Assembly (NCBI RefSeq): GCF_047675955.1
Contig: NC_132909.1
Coordinates: 44,009,931 to 44,073,930, forward strand
DNA length: 64,000 nt
Reading direction: 5' to 3'
Source: Chlorocebus sabaeus
Lineage: Eukaryota > Chordata > Mammalia > Primates > Cercopithecidae
Below are positions 12,807 to 24,807 of the stretch, piece by piece. The notes under the pieces are model-generated. The model was given only the letters and a program-made list of their open reading frames with translations. It searched no databases and was not told the origin of the DNA. Numbering within the stretch: position 1 is the stretch's first letter; every line of letters begins with the position of its first letter. Made by a program: the position numbers and the translations under genes.

Positions 12807-13022
12807 GAGAGAATTTAAATGCTGGCCAAGGACCAAGTCAACCAAAGGGGCCTCAGGGTTCAAGCTTTATGTTTGGGGACAATCTTAGGCCATAGGACTG
12901 GGTGACCTCCCTGCCAGCCTTGTAGCCTACTCACTCGAGGTTCAGCAGTCCGTCCCTCAGATGGGGACCTCCATTCTGTCACCTTTGATGACACCTTCAT
13001 TTCTTGTGGGATCCACTGTTTG

Positions 13023-13312
13023 GAGAGGTGTGTAATCAATCCCAGCACTTTGGGAGGCCAAGGAAGTGGACGAATCACCTGAGGTTGGGAGTTCAAGACC
13101 AGCCTGGCCAACATGGTGACACCTCATCTCTGCTAAAAATACAAAAATTAGTTAGACGTGGTCACGCATGCCTGTAATCCCAGCTACTTGGGAGGCTGAG
13201 GCAGGAGAATGGCTTGAAGCTGGGAGGTGGAAGTTTCAGTGAGCCGAGATCAAGCCACCATACTCTAGCCTGGGTGACAGAGCAAGACTTTCTCTCAAAA
13301 AGAAAAAAAAAA
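13023..13312 (+). mobile_element. Alu, 5' truncated
   Basis: Starts within CCCAGCACTTTGGGAGG and ends in an A-rich tail. 13370-13470 after it looks like an L2 fragment (ACACCTCCTCCAGGAAGCCT). Confidence 0.8.
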
Positions 13313-13485
13313 GTTAAAAAAATAATTTTTATTATGTAAATATTACCTAAATTTTAAAAAATCAGAAGCTCCATTCTGCAGTCTCTGGCTTCCACCTCAA
13401 ATGACACCTCCTCCAGGAAGCCTTTCATGACAACACTCAATCCCTCATGCACCTTCTGGCATTTTCCATTTTCTCTTCTTATTTA

Positions 13486-14010
13486 ATTTTTTTTTTTTTT
13501 TTTGAGACAGGTTCTCATTCTGTTGCCCTGGAGTGCAGTGACATACTCGCAGCTCCACTGCAGCCTCGACCTCCTGGGCTCAAGTGATCCTCCCTACTCA
13601 GCCTCCCCAGTAGCTGGGCGCACAGGCACTGACTACCACATCTGGCTAATTTAAACCTTTTTTGGGGGTCGGGCACGGTGGCTCACGCCTGTAATCCCAG
13701 CACTTTAGGAGGCTAGGGCGGGCAGATAACTTGAGGTCAGGAGTTCGATACCAGCCTGGCCAACATGGTGAAATCCCGTCTCTACTAAAAATACAAAAAT
13801 TACCTGGGCGTGATGGCACGTTCCTGTAGTCCCAGCTACTCATAAGGCAGAAGTGAGAGAATACAAAAACAAAAACAAAAATTTTTTTGGGGGTAGAGAC
13901 AGGATCTTGTCGTGTTGCCCAGGCTAGTCTTGAACTCCTGGACTTAAGTGATCCTCCGTCCTGGGCCTCCCAAAGTGCTGGGATTATAAGCACGAGGCGC
14001 CATGCCTGGC
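13486..14010 (-). mobile_element. Old Alu - split by an Alu +
   Basis: First half 13486-13648, second half 13885-14010; a 3'-truncated Alu + occupies 13663-13878 between them. Confidence 0.75.
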
Positions 14011-14183
14011 TGATGGCTTCTGATTTTAATCTACATCTTGCCAAGCAAATGTCTCTAACATTTATTTGCAAATGTCAAACATTCAGAGAAATAGACATAC
14101 TCACCCATCACTGCTGGGAGTCAAGTAAGGTCCCCTGTATGGAAGGTGGTGTGGTCTTAAGTATTCATCAAAAATGCTGAGAA

Positions 14184-14484
14184 GCTGGGCTCAGTGACGA
14201 ATGCCTGTAGTCCCAGTTACTCAGGAGACTGAGGTGGAAGGATCAATTGAATCCAGGAGTTCTGGGCTGTAGTGCACTATGCCAATTGGGTGACTACAGT
14301 AAGTTTGGTGTCAATATGGTGACCTCCCGGGGAGCGGGATACCACCACCAGGTTGCCTAAGGAGAGGTGAACCGGCCCAGGCTGGAAACTGAGCAGGTAA
14401 AACTCTTGTGCGGATCAGTAGTGGGAGCATATCTGTGATAGCCACTGCACTCCAGACGGGCAACATCCTGAGACCCCTGTCTCA
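14184..14484 (+). ncRNA. 7SL RNA (SRP RNA) retropseudogene, full length
   Basis: About 300 bp. The ends look Alu-like, but the middle carries the SRP-specific S domain that no Alu has: GTCAATATGGTGACCTCCCG, then CCACCAGGTTGCCTAAGGAG, GTGAACCGGCCCAGG and GATCAGTAGTGGGA. Both Alu-domain ends are present. A purine-rich A tail starts at 14485, which points to L1-driven retroposition. Several substitutions and small indels fall in conserved loops (for example GGAAACTGAGCAGG), so it is probably not functional. No 7SL upstream promoter elements are recognised. Confidence 0.9.
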
Positions 14485-14539
14485 GAAAAAAAAAAAAAGA
14501 AAAGAAAAGAAGAAGGAGAAGAATTGAAAACGTGTGTTT

Positions 14540-15148
14540 GGCCGGGCTCGGTGGCTCACGCCTGTAATCTCAACACTTTGGAAGGCCGAGACCGGTGATT
14601 ACTTGGGGTCAGGAATTTGAGACCAGCCTGGCCAACATGGCAAAACCCTGTCTCTACTAAAAATACAAAACTTAGGCCGGGCGTGGTGGCTCATGCCTGT
14701 AATCCCAGCACTTTGGGAGGCTAAGGCGGACAGATCACGAGGCCAGGAGATTGAGACCATCCTGGCTAACATGGTGAAACCCGGTCTCTACTAAAAATAC
14801 TAAAAACAAAATTACCCTGTATGGTGGCAGGCGCCTGTAGTCCCAGCTACTCGGGAGGCTAAGGCAGGAGAATGGCATGAACCCAGGGGACAGAGCTTGC
14901 AGTGAGTGGACATCACGCCACTGCACTCCAGCCTGGGCGACAGAGCAAGACTCCGTCTCAAAAAAAAAAAAAAAAAAAAAAAAAACTTAGCCTACCGTGG
15001 TGGTGGGGGTGGGCGCCTGTAGTTCCAGCTATGGCTGAGGCAGGAGAATCACTTGAACCCGGGAGGTGGAGGTTGCAGTGAGCCGAGATTGCGCCCCTGC
15101 ACTCCAGCCTGGGTGACAGAGTGAGACTCTGTCTCAGAAAAAAAAGAA
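14540..15148 (+). mobile_element. Alu within Alu
   Basis: Outer Alu 14540-14673 plus 14985-15148, interrupted by a full AluY at 14674-14984 whose target duplication AAAACTTAG appears on both sides. Confidence 0.9.
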
Positions 15149-15149
15149 A

Positions 15150-15706
15150 ATGTGTTATTCTATTTGTTAGGCTGTCCCCAGAGAGTGACCTAGATGTCCA
15201 ACCATAGGAGATCTGTTTAACAAACCATAGAAAAACTTCAAGGTGAGTGATGCTGAAGTCTCTAAACTCAAGAATGTACACTGGAATTTGGCCTTGACTG
15301 ACAAATCATGTGTATAGTATAATTCCATTTGGGCTAAGAAAAGAAAGAAAGAAAGAAAAAAATCTAGATGGAAATAGACCATCGTGTTAGTAACAGTTAT
15401 TTCTGGGCATTGATTTTATTTTTAAAATTTCGTTCACTCAACAGATATTTACAGAGCACCTGGTCCGTGTCAGCTAGGGCCAAGGGCAGGGATGGCATCT
15501 GAATTTGTTTACTTAGTTTGTTTTCTGTGCCAGCATTTTAAAATTTACCAATAAGCACCAGGCATAAAGTAAATAGGTATTAAAAATTCATAAAGGAAAT
15601 TAAACGCTATGACAAGAGACCGATTTAGATTATTTACGTTACACATGTCTGTGCTTTCTAAAACTGTTTTTACAATGAGCGCACATTATTTGGAGAATCA
15701 GAAAAG
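15150..15706. other. A/T-rich ancient repeat remnant
   Basis: Words near 15195-15340 (GATGTCCAACCATAGG, ATAGTATAATTCCATTTGGG) resemble the 3' part of an old L1. 15430-15475 resembles MIR. The rest is unclassified. Confidence 0.35.
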
Positions 15707-15707
15707 A

Positions 15708-16350
15708 GGCCAGCACGGTGGCTCATGCCTGTAATCCCAGCACTTTCGAAGACTGAGGCGGACAGATTACTTGAGGTCAGGAGTTCAAGACCAGCCTGGC
15801 CAACATAGTGAAACCCTGTCTCTACTAAAAAGTACAAAAATTGGAGGGGCGTGGTGGCTCACGCCTGTAATCCCAGCACTTTGGAAGGCTGAGGCGGGCA
15901 GATCACGAGGTCAGGAGTTCAAGACCAGCCTGAGCAACACGGTAAAAATCCAACTCTACTAAAATTACAAAAAAATAAATAAATAAAATAAAATAGCTGG
16001 GCATGGTGGCAGGTGCCTGTTATCCCATCTACTAGTGAGGCTGAGTCAGGAGAAACGCTTGAACCCAGGAAGCAGAGGTTGCAGTGAGCTGAGATTGCAC
16101 CACTGCACTCCAGCCTGGGTGACAGAGCAAGACTCTGTCTCAAAAAAAAAAAAAAAAAAATTAGGTGGGCGTGATGGCGCATGCCTGCAATCCCAGCTAC
16201 TCGGGAGACTGAGGCAGGAGAATTGCTTGAACCTGCGAGGCAGAGGTTGCAGTGAGCCGAGGTCATTCCATTGCACTCCAGCCTGGGCAACACAGTGAGA
16301 CTCCATCTCCAAAAAAAAAAAAAAAAAAAAAGAAAGAAAGAAAAGAAAAG
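15708..16350 (+). mobile_element. Alu within Alu
   Basis: Outer Alu 15708-15844 plus 16160-16350, inner Alu 15845-16159, both on +. Confidence 0.82.
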
Positions 16351-16432
16351 AAAACATGGAACTCTGAATCCATTAGGAAACATACACCTACGTCCCACAC
16401 CCCTCCCAGCTCCCTACCAGTGCCATTCACCT

Positions 16433-16728
16433 TCTTTTTTTTTTTTTGAGATAGGGTCTCACTCTGTCATCCAGACTGGAATACAGTGGCGCCATCACGG
16501 CTCACTGCAGCCTTGACCTCACAGGCTCAAGCCAACCTCCCACCTCAACCTCCTGAGTAGCTGGGACCACTGGTGTACACTGTCATGCCCAGCTAATCTT
16601 TTTATATTTTGTAGATATGGGGTCTCGCTATGTTGCCCAGGCTGGTCTCAAGCTCCTGGCCTCAAGTGATCCTTCTGCCTCAGCCTCCAAAAGTGTTGGG
16701 ATTACAGGTATAAGCCACCGCGCCTGGC
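16433..16728 (-). mobile_element. Alu
   Basis: Poly-T start, ends CCACCGCGCCTGGCC. Confidence 0.9.
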
Positions 16729-17399
16729 CCCATCCACCTTCTCAACCTCCCTTCCCATTCTCCTCGCCCCAGCTCCTTCTAGCTTCTCCCCTGGAGTGGA
16801 ACTGATACATCCCAGCTGGCAGGGCCTGCTGTGGGCCTCAACTCCTTGTAAATGTGCAATTAACATGAGATAGATTGATTTCCAAATGGGGAAACTGAGG
16901 CTCAGAGAGGTAAAGTGACCTGTTCAGTGTCACACAGTGCATATGTGACAAAGTGGAGCACACACCCAGATATCTCTGTCCCCAGAGCTCTTGCTGCCCC
17001 CTGGAGTGGTCTCAGCCCAAACCTGATTTCCTTCCCTGGGCCATCTTATTGGGCTTAAATCACAGGGGCTTTATTACTGGTGGGTGGGGAGGTATCCCCC
17101 CGACTTGGAGGCCTGATGCCTCAATGCACCACAGGCAGAAATTGCTGGTCTTCTCAGCGTCCCCTCACACTGGTGCTGCTGGGCTCCCAAGAAGCCTCAG
17201 CCCCAGGCCTGGCTCTCAAGCAGCCTCCAGTCTGAAAGCTGAGTCAGGTGCATTCACTCTTAGCTCTGCAGGGTCGGACCTGGGCCAGAGGAAGGGACAG
17301 GGATGGTCTGGGCCACACCGAGGGCTACAAAGAGGAAGGCACATGGAGTTGGTGCTTAAAGAATGAGTAGAAGTATGAGAAGTGGAAGTAGAGTTGGGT
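16729..17399. other. Alu-free spacer with MIR
   Basis: 16870-16950 is MIR-like on + (GGGGAAACTGAGGCTCAGAG). The remainder to 17399 is unclassified, with no supported gene. Confidence 0.5.
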
Positions 17400-18215
17400 G
17401 GATCGTGGATGATGCCTGCATATGAAGGTGGATGAATGGAAGGATGGATGGGTGGATAGGATAGGAATGGGGGATTGGTGAATGGTGGGATGGATGGCGA
17501 TGGATGGGGGATGGAGGATAAATGACTGGATGGGTGACTGGGTGGATGGATGGATGGATGGTTGGATAGATGGGAAGACAGATGGGTGTATGGATGGATG
17601 GATGGGTGGGTGGATGAGTGGATGGATGGGCAGACGGATAGGTGTATAGATGGATGGATGGGTGGGTGGGTGAGTGGATGGGTGGATGGATGGGCAGATG
17701 AATAGATGGATGGATGGATGGATGGATGGATGGATGGATGGATGGATGAGTGGATGGGTGGATGGATGGGCAGATGAATAGATGGATGGATGGATGGATG
17801 GATGGATGGATGGATGGATGGATGGTTGGATGGATGGGAAGATGGATGGATGTATGGATGGACGGATGGGTAGGTGAATGGATGGGAAGATGGATGGATG
17901 TATGGATGGACGGATGGGTAGGTGGATGGATGAGTGGATGGATGGATGGGCAGATGGGTGGGTGGATGGATGAATGAATGGATGGATGGATGGGTGGGTG
18001 GATGAATGGATGGATGGATGGATGGATGGATGGATGGATGGATGGTTGGATGGATGGGAAGATGGATGGGTGTATGGATGGACGGATGGGTGGGTGGATG
18101 GATGAGTGGATGGATGGATGGGCAGATGGGTGGGTGGATGGATGAATGAATGGATGGATGGATGGATGGGCAAATGAGTGGATAGGTGGATGGGTGGGTG
18201 GATGGATGGATAGGC
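17400..18215. repeat. ATGG/GGAT tetranucleotide array with higher-order units
   Basis: About 0.8 kb of variants of TGGA. All three minus frames stay open for about 300 codons only because the four-base unit contains no stop. Variant words recur at spacings of 48 bp (GGGAAGATGG at 17836 and 17884), about 76 bp (GGGCAGATG at 17692 and 17768) and about 173 bp (GGGAAGATGG at 17884 and about 18057), so larger blocks were duplicated. Confidence 0.95.
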
Positions 18216-19012
18216 ACTGAGTGGGTGCATGAATATGTGAGGAAGTGGAAAGGTGGAGCTTGAGCCCCAGCATTAAGCACCCCGCCTACCCTTCGAAGAG
18301 CCCAGTGTAGACTGTCACACTGGCAGTGGTCCTAGTGTCCCTGTACATTGCATCCCTGTCTCCAACCTGGTCTCCCCAGGTGCCTTTTCAGGGGTCCACC
18401 ACTCCTTCCACAGGACTCCAGACACCTGCCCTCCAGCCAGGTCCAGATGCTGCTCAACACCCACGCTGGGCACTGTGACTGCTGGTTGGTGGAGGGCTCT
18501 GGCAGATGTGACTTGGAGGTCACTGGCCAGTTACACAATGTCTGTCTTGCATGTGGGCATGGCTGTGGTGTCCCAGACGGACTCTGAGTGGCCCTCCAGG
18601 AGAGGGTCTCATCTAGAAGAGAGAGGCCAGCCCCCAGGCAGCTGCTCTCCAAGGTCTGTACGTCTGTGTTTCTTTCTGCTTCTTACTCTCCTGACCTGCA
18701 GCCTGAGCCAAGGGCTGGTATATCTGGACACTGAAGTCCCTGAGAGAGACCCCACCTCCCTACATCCCCAACGATGTTAACAGCCAACTCCTGAGCACCT
18801 GCTACCTGGATGGGTCCTGCGGGAACCCCTCAGCTCCTGGTCATGACCTACCTGGATGGTACCCCCCAGAACAGTGGGGTTACCCACCAAGGGCTTGGCC
18901 CAGTTACCAGCAGTTACACTCCTCCTGGATCCCAGGATGGATGCCAAATCCTGAGGGACCCCAAGGTGTGAGGGGGGACCCCAAGATATGGGGGTACTGG
19001 TCCCCATTGACA
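18216..19012. other. Unclassified Alu-free spacer
   Basis: No recognised gene or repeat. Short open frames on both strands lack domains. Confidence 0.45.
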
Positions 19013-19170
19013 GTGGGAGGCTAAGGCAGGAGGATTGCTTAAGCCCAGGAATTAGGGACCAGCTTGGACAACATAGGAAGACCCCATCTCTACAAAATAT
19101 TAAAAAATTAGCCAGGCTTGGCGGCTCAGGCCTCTAATCCCAGTGACTCGGGAGGGTGAGGCAGGAGAAT
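19013..19170 (+). repeat. Alu fragment copied from 22827-22984
   Basis: 158 bp align without gaps to 22827-22984 with six mismatches. They share rare variants (AATTAGGGACCAGCTT, AATATTAAAAAATTAG, GGCTCAGGCCTCTAATCC). No 5' Alu start and no A tail. Flanked by GGGGTACTGGTCCCCATTG at 18991 and GGGGTACTGTCCCCATTG at 19171. Confidence 0.9.
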
Positions 19171-19214
19171 GGGGTACTGTCCCCATTGACTTTGGGATAT
19201 GTGTCTTTGTTGTT

Positions 19215-19995
19215 TTTCAAGACAGGTCTCGCTCTATCCCCAGGCTAGAGTGCAGCGGTGCAATCTGAGCTCACTGCAGCCTCGACCTCCTGGGCTCAAG
19301 CAATTGTCCTGTTTCAGCCTCCCCAATAGTTGAGACTACAGATGTGTGTCACCACGCCTGGCTAATTTTTGTTTGTGTGTTTTTATTTTCTATTTATTTA
19401 TTTATTTTGCGACGGGAGTCTCACTCTGTCACCCATGCTGGAGTGCTGTGGCGCCATCTCCGCTCACTGCAAGCTCTGCCTCCCGGATTCATGCCATTCT
19501 CCTGCCTCAGCCTCTCGAGTAGCTGGGACTACAGGCACCCACCACCATGCCCGGCTAGTTTCTTTTTGTATTTTTAGTAGAGATGGGGTTTCACTATGTT
19601 AGCCAGGATGGTCTCAATCTCCTGACCTCATGATTTGCCCACCTCAGCCTCCCAAAGTTCTGGGATTACAGGCGTGAGCCACCGTGCCCGGCCGTGCGTT
19701 TTTATTTTTCTGAGGTGGAGTCTCACTCTGTTACCCAGGCTGAAGTGCAGTGGCACAATCTTGGCTCACTGAAACCTCTGCCTCCCAGGTTCAAGCGATT
19801 CTCCCGACTCATCCTCCTGAGTAGCTAGGATTACAGGTGTACGCTACAATGCCTGGCTAATTTTTTTTGTATTTTTAGTAGAGATGGGGTTTCACCTGTT
19901 GCCCAGGCTGGTCTTGAACTCCTGACCTCAAATGATCCACCCGCCTCGGCCTCTCAAAGGGCTGGGATTAGAGGAGTGAGCCACCGCACCTGGCC
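19215..19995 (-). mobile_element. Three minus Alus
   Basis: 19215-19380 (first half only), 19393-19694 (preceded by a TTTA run) and 19710-19995. Confidence 0.87.
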
Positions 19996-20247
19996 AGTGT
20001 CTCCCCTGTTGATGCAGTCAGCACCCAACGTGTGACCTTTCTCTTTGTTTCAGCGATCATCCTTCCCTGTGACCTCCCTCCTGGCCCGAAGATCCTTTCA
20101 CTCTGGAAAGCAGACGTTTCCCTGCTGTTGGAGACCTGAGATTTCAGCGATAAGACGCAGAGGCTGGCATCCAGGACCTTGTGAGAGACAGAGGGAGATG
20201 GGAAAGAGCATGAAAGGGCTTATGAAGACAAGTTTCCTCCCTCAGGC

Positions 20248-20775
20248 CCTGGGATTACAGGCGTGAGCCACTGTGCCTGGCTGCAAATCTTTTTTTTTTT
20301 TTTTTTTTTTTTTTTGAGACTGTGGCCCAGGCTGTTGTGCAATGGTACGATCTTGGCTCACTGCAACCTCCACCTCCCAGGTTCAAGCAACTTTCCTGCC
20401 TGAGCCTCCCGAATAGCTGGGACCACAGGCATGTACCATCACACCTGGCTAATTTTTGTATTTTTAGTAGAGATAGGGTTTCACCACATTGGCCAGGGTG
20501 GACTCAAACTCCTGGACTCAAGGATCCTCCCGCCTCGGCCTCCCAAAGTGCTGGGATTACAGACATGAGCCACTGCACCCGGCTGCAAATATTTAAACAC
20601 AAAAGCAGTTCGCAACTGGGCATAGTGGCACAACCTGTAGTCCCAGCTACCTGGGAGGCTGAGGTGGGAGGATCACTTGAGACCAGGAGGTTGAAGCTGC
20701 AGTGAGCCATGATCACGCCACTGCACTTGAGCCTGGGTGAAAACATGAGACCTTGCCTAAAAGAAAAAAAAAAAA
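20248..20775. mobile_element. Alu cluster
   Basis: End fragment of an Alu - 20248-20280; Alu - 20289-20582 with target duplication CTGCAAAT (20281 and 20583); Alu + monomer-like fragment 20617-20775. 19996-20247 before it is unclassified and has a good splice-acceptor-like site (TTTGTTTCAG) at 20053. Confidence 0.82.
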
Positions 20776-21300
20776 GATCATGACCTCTCCTGCTCAAAAA
20801 CCTTCAGTGGCTCCCCAGTGCTCTAAGTATAAAGTCTGCATTCCTTGCTGGGGGCCCACGGGTCCCTGATGCTCAGCCTGTAGCCCTCCCTGACTACATG
20901 GTGCCTCCCCACTCTCCCCAACTCACTTAGCTTCAGTCACAGTTGCCTCCTCAATGTTGTCCCAAGGGGCTGAACACGTCCCCGCCTCAGGGCCTTTGGG
21001 CGTGGTGTTGCCCTGAATCACCACCTCCACAAAGCAGCCTTCAGCAGCCACTGCAGTCTTGGCCTGGTGCTCTGCCTGCTTTTCTTTCTTTTGCAAAATC
21101 CTGTCAGAAGTCATTTCTTCGTTCCCTTGTCTACCAGACATGAGGTCCCTGAGGGCAGGATGTCCTAACAGACCTGGATGCCTTAAATGCTTAATAAACA
21201 TGAGTTAATGATGAATAATCCTTGCTTTACAGAGGAGGAAACAGAGGCCCAGGGAGGAAGGGCTGTTGTACCCCATGAGTTTGAGCCCAGGCTGCACCAA
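20776..21300 (-). mobile_element. L2 fragment, then MIR
   Basis: 20790-21205 follows the L2 3' end order: CAGTGGCTCCCCAGTGCTCT, GCCTCAGGGCCTTT, then CATGAGGTCCCTGAGGGCAGG and the AATAAA end. 21205-21300 is MIR-like (ACAGAGGAGGAAACAGAGGC). Orientation is inferred. Confidence 0.65.
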
Positions 21301-21434
21301 ATCTACCTGCAGGTGGACGAGCGAACCCCGCAACCTGCTCCCTGGGTAAGCAAAGCTCCAAAGGTTGCAAGGAGCAGACTTGGCCTCTCAGACTGGGGTT
21401 CCAGGACCAGCCTTTACTCTCTACTGTTTGTTGT

Positions 21435-22020
21435 TTTGAGACAAATTCTCACTCTGTCGCCCAGGATGGAGTGAAGTGGTGCGATCTGGGCTCACTGCAA
21501 CCTCTGACTCCCAGGTTCAAGCGATCCTCCCACCTCAGCCTCCTGAGTAGCTGGGGTGACAGGTGCACACCACCACGCCGGATAATTTTTTGTGTTTTTA
21601 GTAGAGGCAGATGTTTGCCATGTTGGCCAGGCCAGTCTCGAATTCCTGACCTCAAGTGATCTGCCCGATTTGGCCTCCCAAAGTGCTGGGATTACAGGCA
21701 TGAGCCACCACCTTCAGCCTCCCTGGTGACTTTTTTTTTTCTTTCTTTTTTTTTTTTTTGAGATAAAGTCTCACTCAGTCACCCAGGCTGGAGTGCAATG
21801 GCATGATCTTGGCTCACTGCAACCTCTGCCTCCCGGGTTCAGGTGATCATCCTGCCTCAGCCTCCTGAGTAGCTGGGACTACAGGTGTGTGCCACCACAC
21901 TCAGCTAATTTTTGTATTTTTAGTAGAGACAGGGTTTCACCATGTTAGTCAGGTGATCTCAGGTGATTCACCCACCTCGGCCTCCCAAAGTGCTGGGATT
22001 ACAGGCATGAGCTACTGTGC

Positions 22021-22051
<31 letters not shown>

Positions 22052-22424
22052 GAGACAGAGTCTTGCTCTGTCGCCCAGGCTGGAGTGCAGTGGCGTGATC
22101 TCAGCTCACTGCAGGCTCCGCCTCCCGGGTTCACACCATTCTCCTGCCTCAGCCTCCCGCCTGGCTAATTTTTTGTATTTTTGGTAGAGATGGAGTTTCA
22201 CCGTGTTAGCCAGGATAGTCTTGATCTCCTGACCTCGTGATCCGCCTGCCTCAGCCTCCCAAAGTGCTGGGGCCACCACGCTCGGCCCATTTTTTTTGTA
22301 TTTTTGTAGAAACGGGGTTTCACCATGTTGGTCAGGCTGGTCTTGAACCCCTGACCTCAGGTGATCCACCTGCCTCCGCCTCCCAAAGAGCTGGGATTAC
22401 AGGCATGAGCCACCACCTCCAGCC
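21435..22424 (-). mobile_element. Minus Alu cluster
   Basis: 21435-21719, 21731-22025, 22027-22287 (internal deletion at CCTCCCGCCTGGCTAA) and 22288-22424 (second half of another Alu). Confidence 0.87.
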
Positions 22425-22473
22425 TTCTGCTGACTTTTACTTTGGGGAACTGACAAGCTTGCTGAGCCTCAGT

Positions 22474-22759
22474 TTTCTTTTTTTTTTTTTTCTCTGTCAC
22501 CCAGTCTGGAGTGCAGTGGCGCGATCTCGGCTCGCTGCAAGCTCCGCCTCCCGGGTTTACACCATTCTCCTGCCTCAGCCTCCTGAGTAGCTGGGACTAC
22601 AGGCACCCATCACCTCGCCCGGCTAGTTTTTCGTATTTTTTAGTAGAGACGGGGTTTCACCCTGTTAGCCAGGATGGTCTTGATCTCCTGACCTCGTGAT
22701 CCGCCCGTCTTGGCCTCCCAAAGTGCTGGGATTACAGGTTTGAGCCACCGCGCCCGGCC
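22474..22759 (-). mobile_element. Cercopithecid AluY
   Basis: Carries the monkey-lineage words (GGTTTGAGCCACCGCGCCCG end, CACCTCGCCCGGCTAG). Target duplication GAGCCTCAGTTTTCT on both sides (22461 and 22760). Confidence 0.88.
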
Positions 22760-22789
22760 GAGCCTCAGTTTTCTATGAAACTGGGGTTA

Positions 22790-23420
22790 GCTAGGTGCAG
22801 TGGCTCATGCCTATAATCTCCACACTGTGGGAGGCTAAGGCAGGAGGATTGCTTGAGCCCAGGAATTAGGGACCAGCTTGAACAACATAGGAAGACCCTA
22901 TCTCTACAGAATATTAAAAAATTAGCCAGGCTTGGTGGCTCAGGCCTCTAATCCGAGTGACTCGGGAGGGTGAGGCAGGAGAATTGCTAGAGCCCAGGAA
23001 GTTGAGCCTGCAGTGAGCTGAGATCGCACCACTGCACTCCAGCCTGGGCGGGAGAGTTAGACCTTGTCTCTAAAAAAATAATAATTAATGCTGGTGGTGG
23101 CTCACGCCTGGAAACCCAGCAATTTGGGAGGCTGAGGCGGGTGGATCACAAGGTCGGGAGATTGAGACCATTGTGGCTAACACAGTGAAACCCCGTCTCT
23201 ACAAAAATACAAAAAAAAAAAAAAATTAGCTGGGCGTGGTGGCACGCGCCTATAGTCCCAGCTACTCAGGAGGCTGAGGCAGGAGAATCGCTTGAACCTG
23301 TGAGACGGAGGTTGCAGTGAGCCGAGATCGTGCCACTGCATTCCAGCCTGGGTGACAGAGAAAGACTACATCTCAAAAAATAAATAAATAAAATAATACA
23401 TACATACATACATACATAAT
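22790..23420 (+). mobile_element. Alu (22790-23087) and Alu (23090-23395) with TACA run
   Basis: The first is the source of the copied fragment at 19013-19170. A TACA microsatellite follows the second at 23397-23418. Confidence 0.87.
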
Positions 23421-24807
23421 TTAGTTACATGTCAGGCCCCTGGGGTTCAGTCTTGGACCTTGCCTTCCTCCCCCAGATTCCCTGCTGTGCACTCCTATAG
23501 TGGATAACAGCAGGACCCTGAGAGGCCTGGGTCCTGGGCCTAGACTCCAGGTAGCCCCGAGTCTGGGAGGGAGGCAGGGCCAGACACAGACGCATCCCCG
23601 TCCTGGGGGTCAGGATTGTCAGAGTTGTGGGGAGGGCTGGAGGGCTTCCTGGAGGAAACAACCTCAGAGCTGGCATTTCAGGCGATGAGTGGGATCCAGT
23701 ACAAGTGCTCTGAAGTGGGGCTGAGCAGCTTGACCAATGAGCAATGAGGAGCTTGAGCCTCTCTCTCTGAGGTGTCCAAGAGAGCCACGGAAGATGCTGG
23801 AGCAAGGAGGTAGGCAGCACCACTGGTTAGAGGGGTCCCTTGGTGTGTGTTGGTAGGCGGGATCCTAGAGGGCATAACCACGGCACAGGTGGCCAAACCA
23901 GAGACCCCGGCCTGTGCCTGGTTACCAGGAATACTCTCCCTCTGGCAGACCCAAGGAAGAGGCTGTAGCATGTGAGTCACCGGGCTGCTGTGAGAACAAT
24001 CGGTGCGCGGCAGCCCCATGTGGGCTGTCACCAAGCAGGAACACGGCCCCCAGAGCCCCTCTGAGCTGCCTTCCCCACGGGCTCCTGCTCTCTGTTCCCA
24101 CAGCTGCTCCCTCAAGGCCACAGAAGGAGCGTGGGATGGGGGGACAGGCGGAGAGGAGGCCGTGTAGGCTGCACAGCCAGCATTTGGGAGCTCCGGGGTA
24201 GGGTGGGGCTTCTCTGGCAGAGGGCCCACTGTGTTCTGGGGCTGCCATAGTCTCAGGACTCTACTCAGGGTGGGGAAACTGAGGCTCAGAGAATGGTAGG
24301 GTCTGCAACTATTCTGCACATGGACAGACACCAGAGCTGAAACCCTGCCCAGGGCCTGCAGTGTCAATGTGACCACTCCCTCTCTCTTTGGCTCCAAACT
24401 CTCCCATGGCTCCCCAGTGCCTTCAGAATGAAACCCACACAACTCACCAAGACCCACGAGGCTCTGTTCAGTTCCTGTGACCCCCTAGGTCTCAGCAATC
24501 CCATAAGCTTTTCTCCCATTTACTCCACTCTAGACACCTCTCTAGTATTCCTCCAATATGGCCTGCCTGGCCCCACCTCAGGGCCTTTGCACATGCTCCG
24601 ACCCCCAGTGCCTAAAGCACTCTTTTTAAATTACGCCTGTTTCATCCCTCAGGAAAGGTGCAAAGAGTTCATGAAAGGTTATATGCCCAGGAACACACAG
24701 CAAGCTGGTGGGACTTGGGATATGAACCCAGGCCCATCTGACTACCCCCACCCTCACCCCCTGGCAGCCCCTTTCGTGGCTGTGGTGTCATATCAAAACA
24801 GACCTGG
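23421..24807. other. 1.4 kb Alu-free stretch
   Basis: 24360-24640 is L2-like (TGGCTCCCCAGTGCCTTCAG, CACCTCAGGGCCTTTGCACA). 24640-24745 and 24270-24300 are MIR-like. A 259-codon open frame on - (24457-23678) has no recognisable domain and crosses the L2, so I do not call it a gene. Confidence 0.55.

Noticed and set aside
14184..14484. Reading the 7SL copy as two separate Alu fragments
   Set aside because: The 150 bases between the Alu-like ends match the SRP S domain, which Alus lack.
16990..17010. CTCF-like word TGCCCCCTGGAGTGG
   Set aside because: Three of the outer consensus positions fail, so it is too weak to list.
17216..18280. Three overlapping minus-strand open frames of 301-354 codons rich in His, Pro, Ser and Ile
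   Set aside because: They are translations of the ATGG tetranucleotide array in all three frames; no stop can occur in the unit, and there is no real protein signal.
20045..20266. Possible exon after a good acceptor-like site
   Set aside because: The open frame runs into an Alu end; there is no donor or partner exon. At most an lncRNA exon.
23678..24457. 259-codon open frame on -
   Set aside because: It runs through an L2-like repeat and has no recognised domain or splice support.
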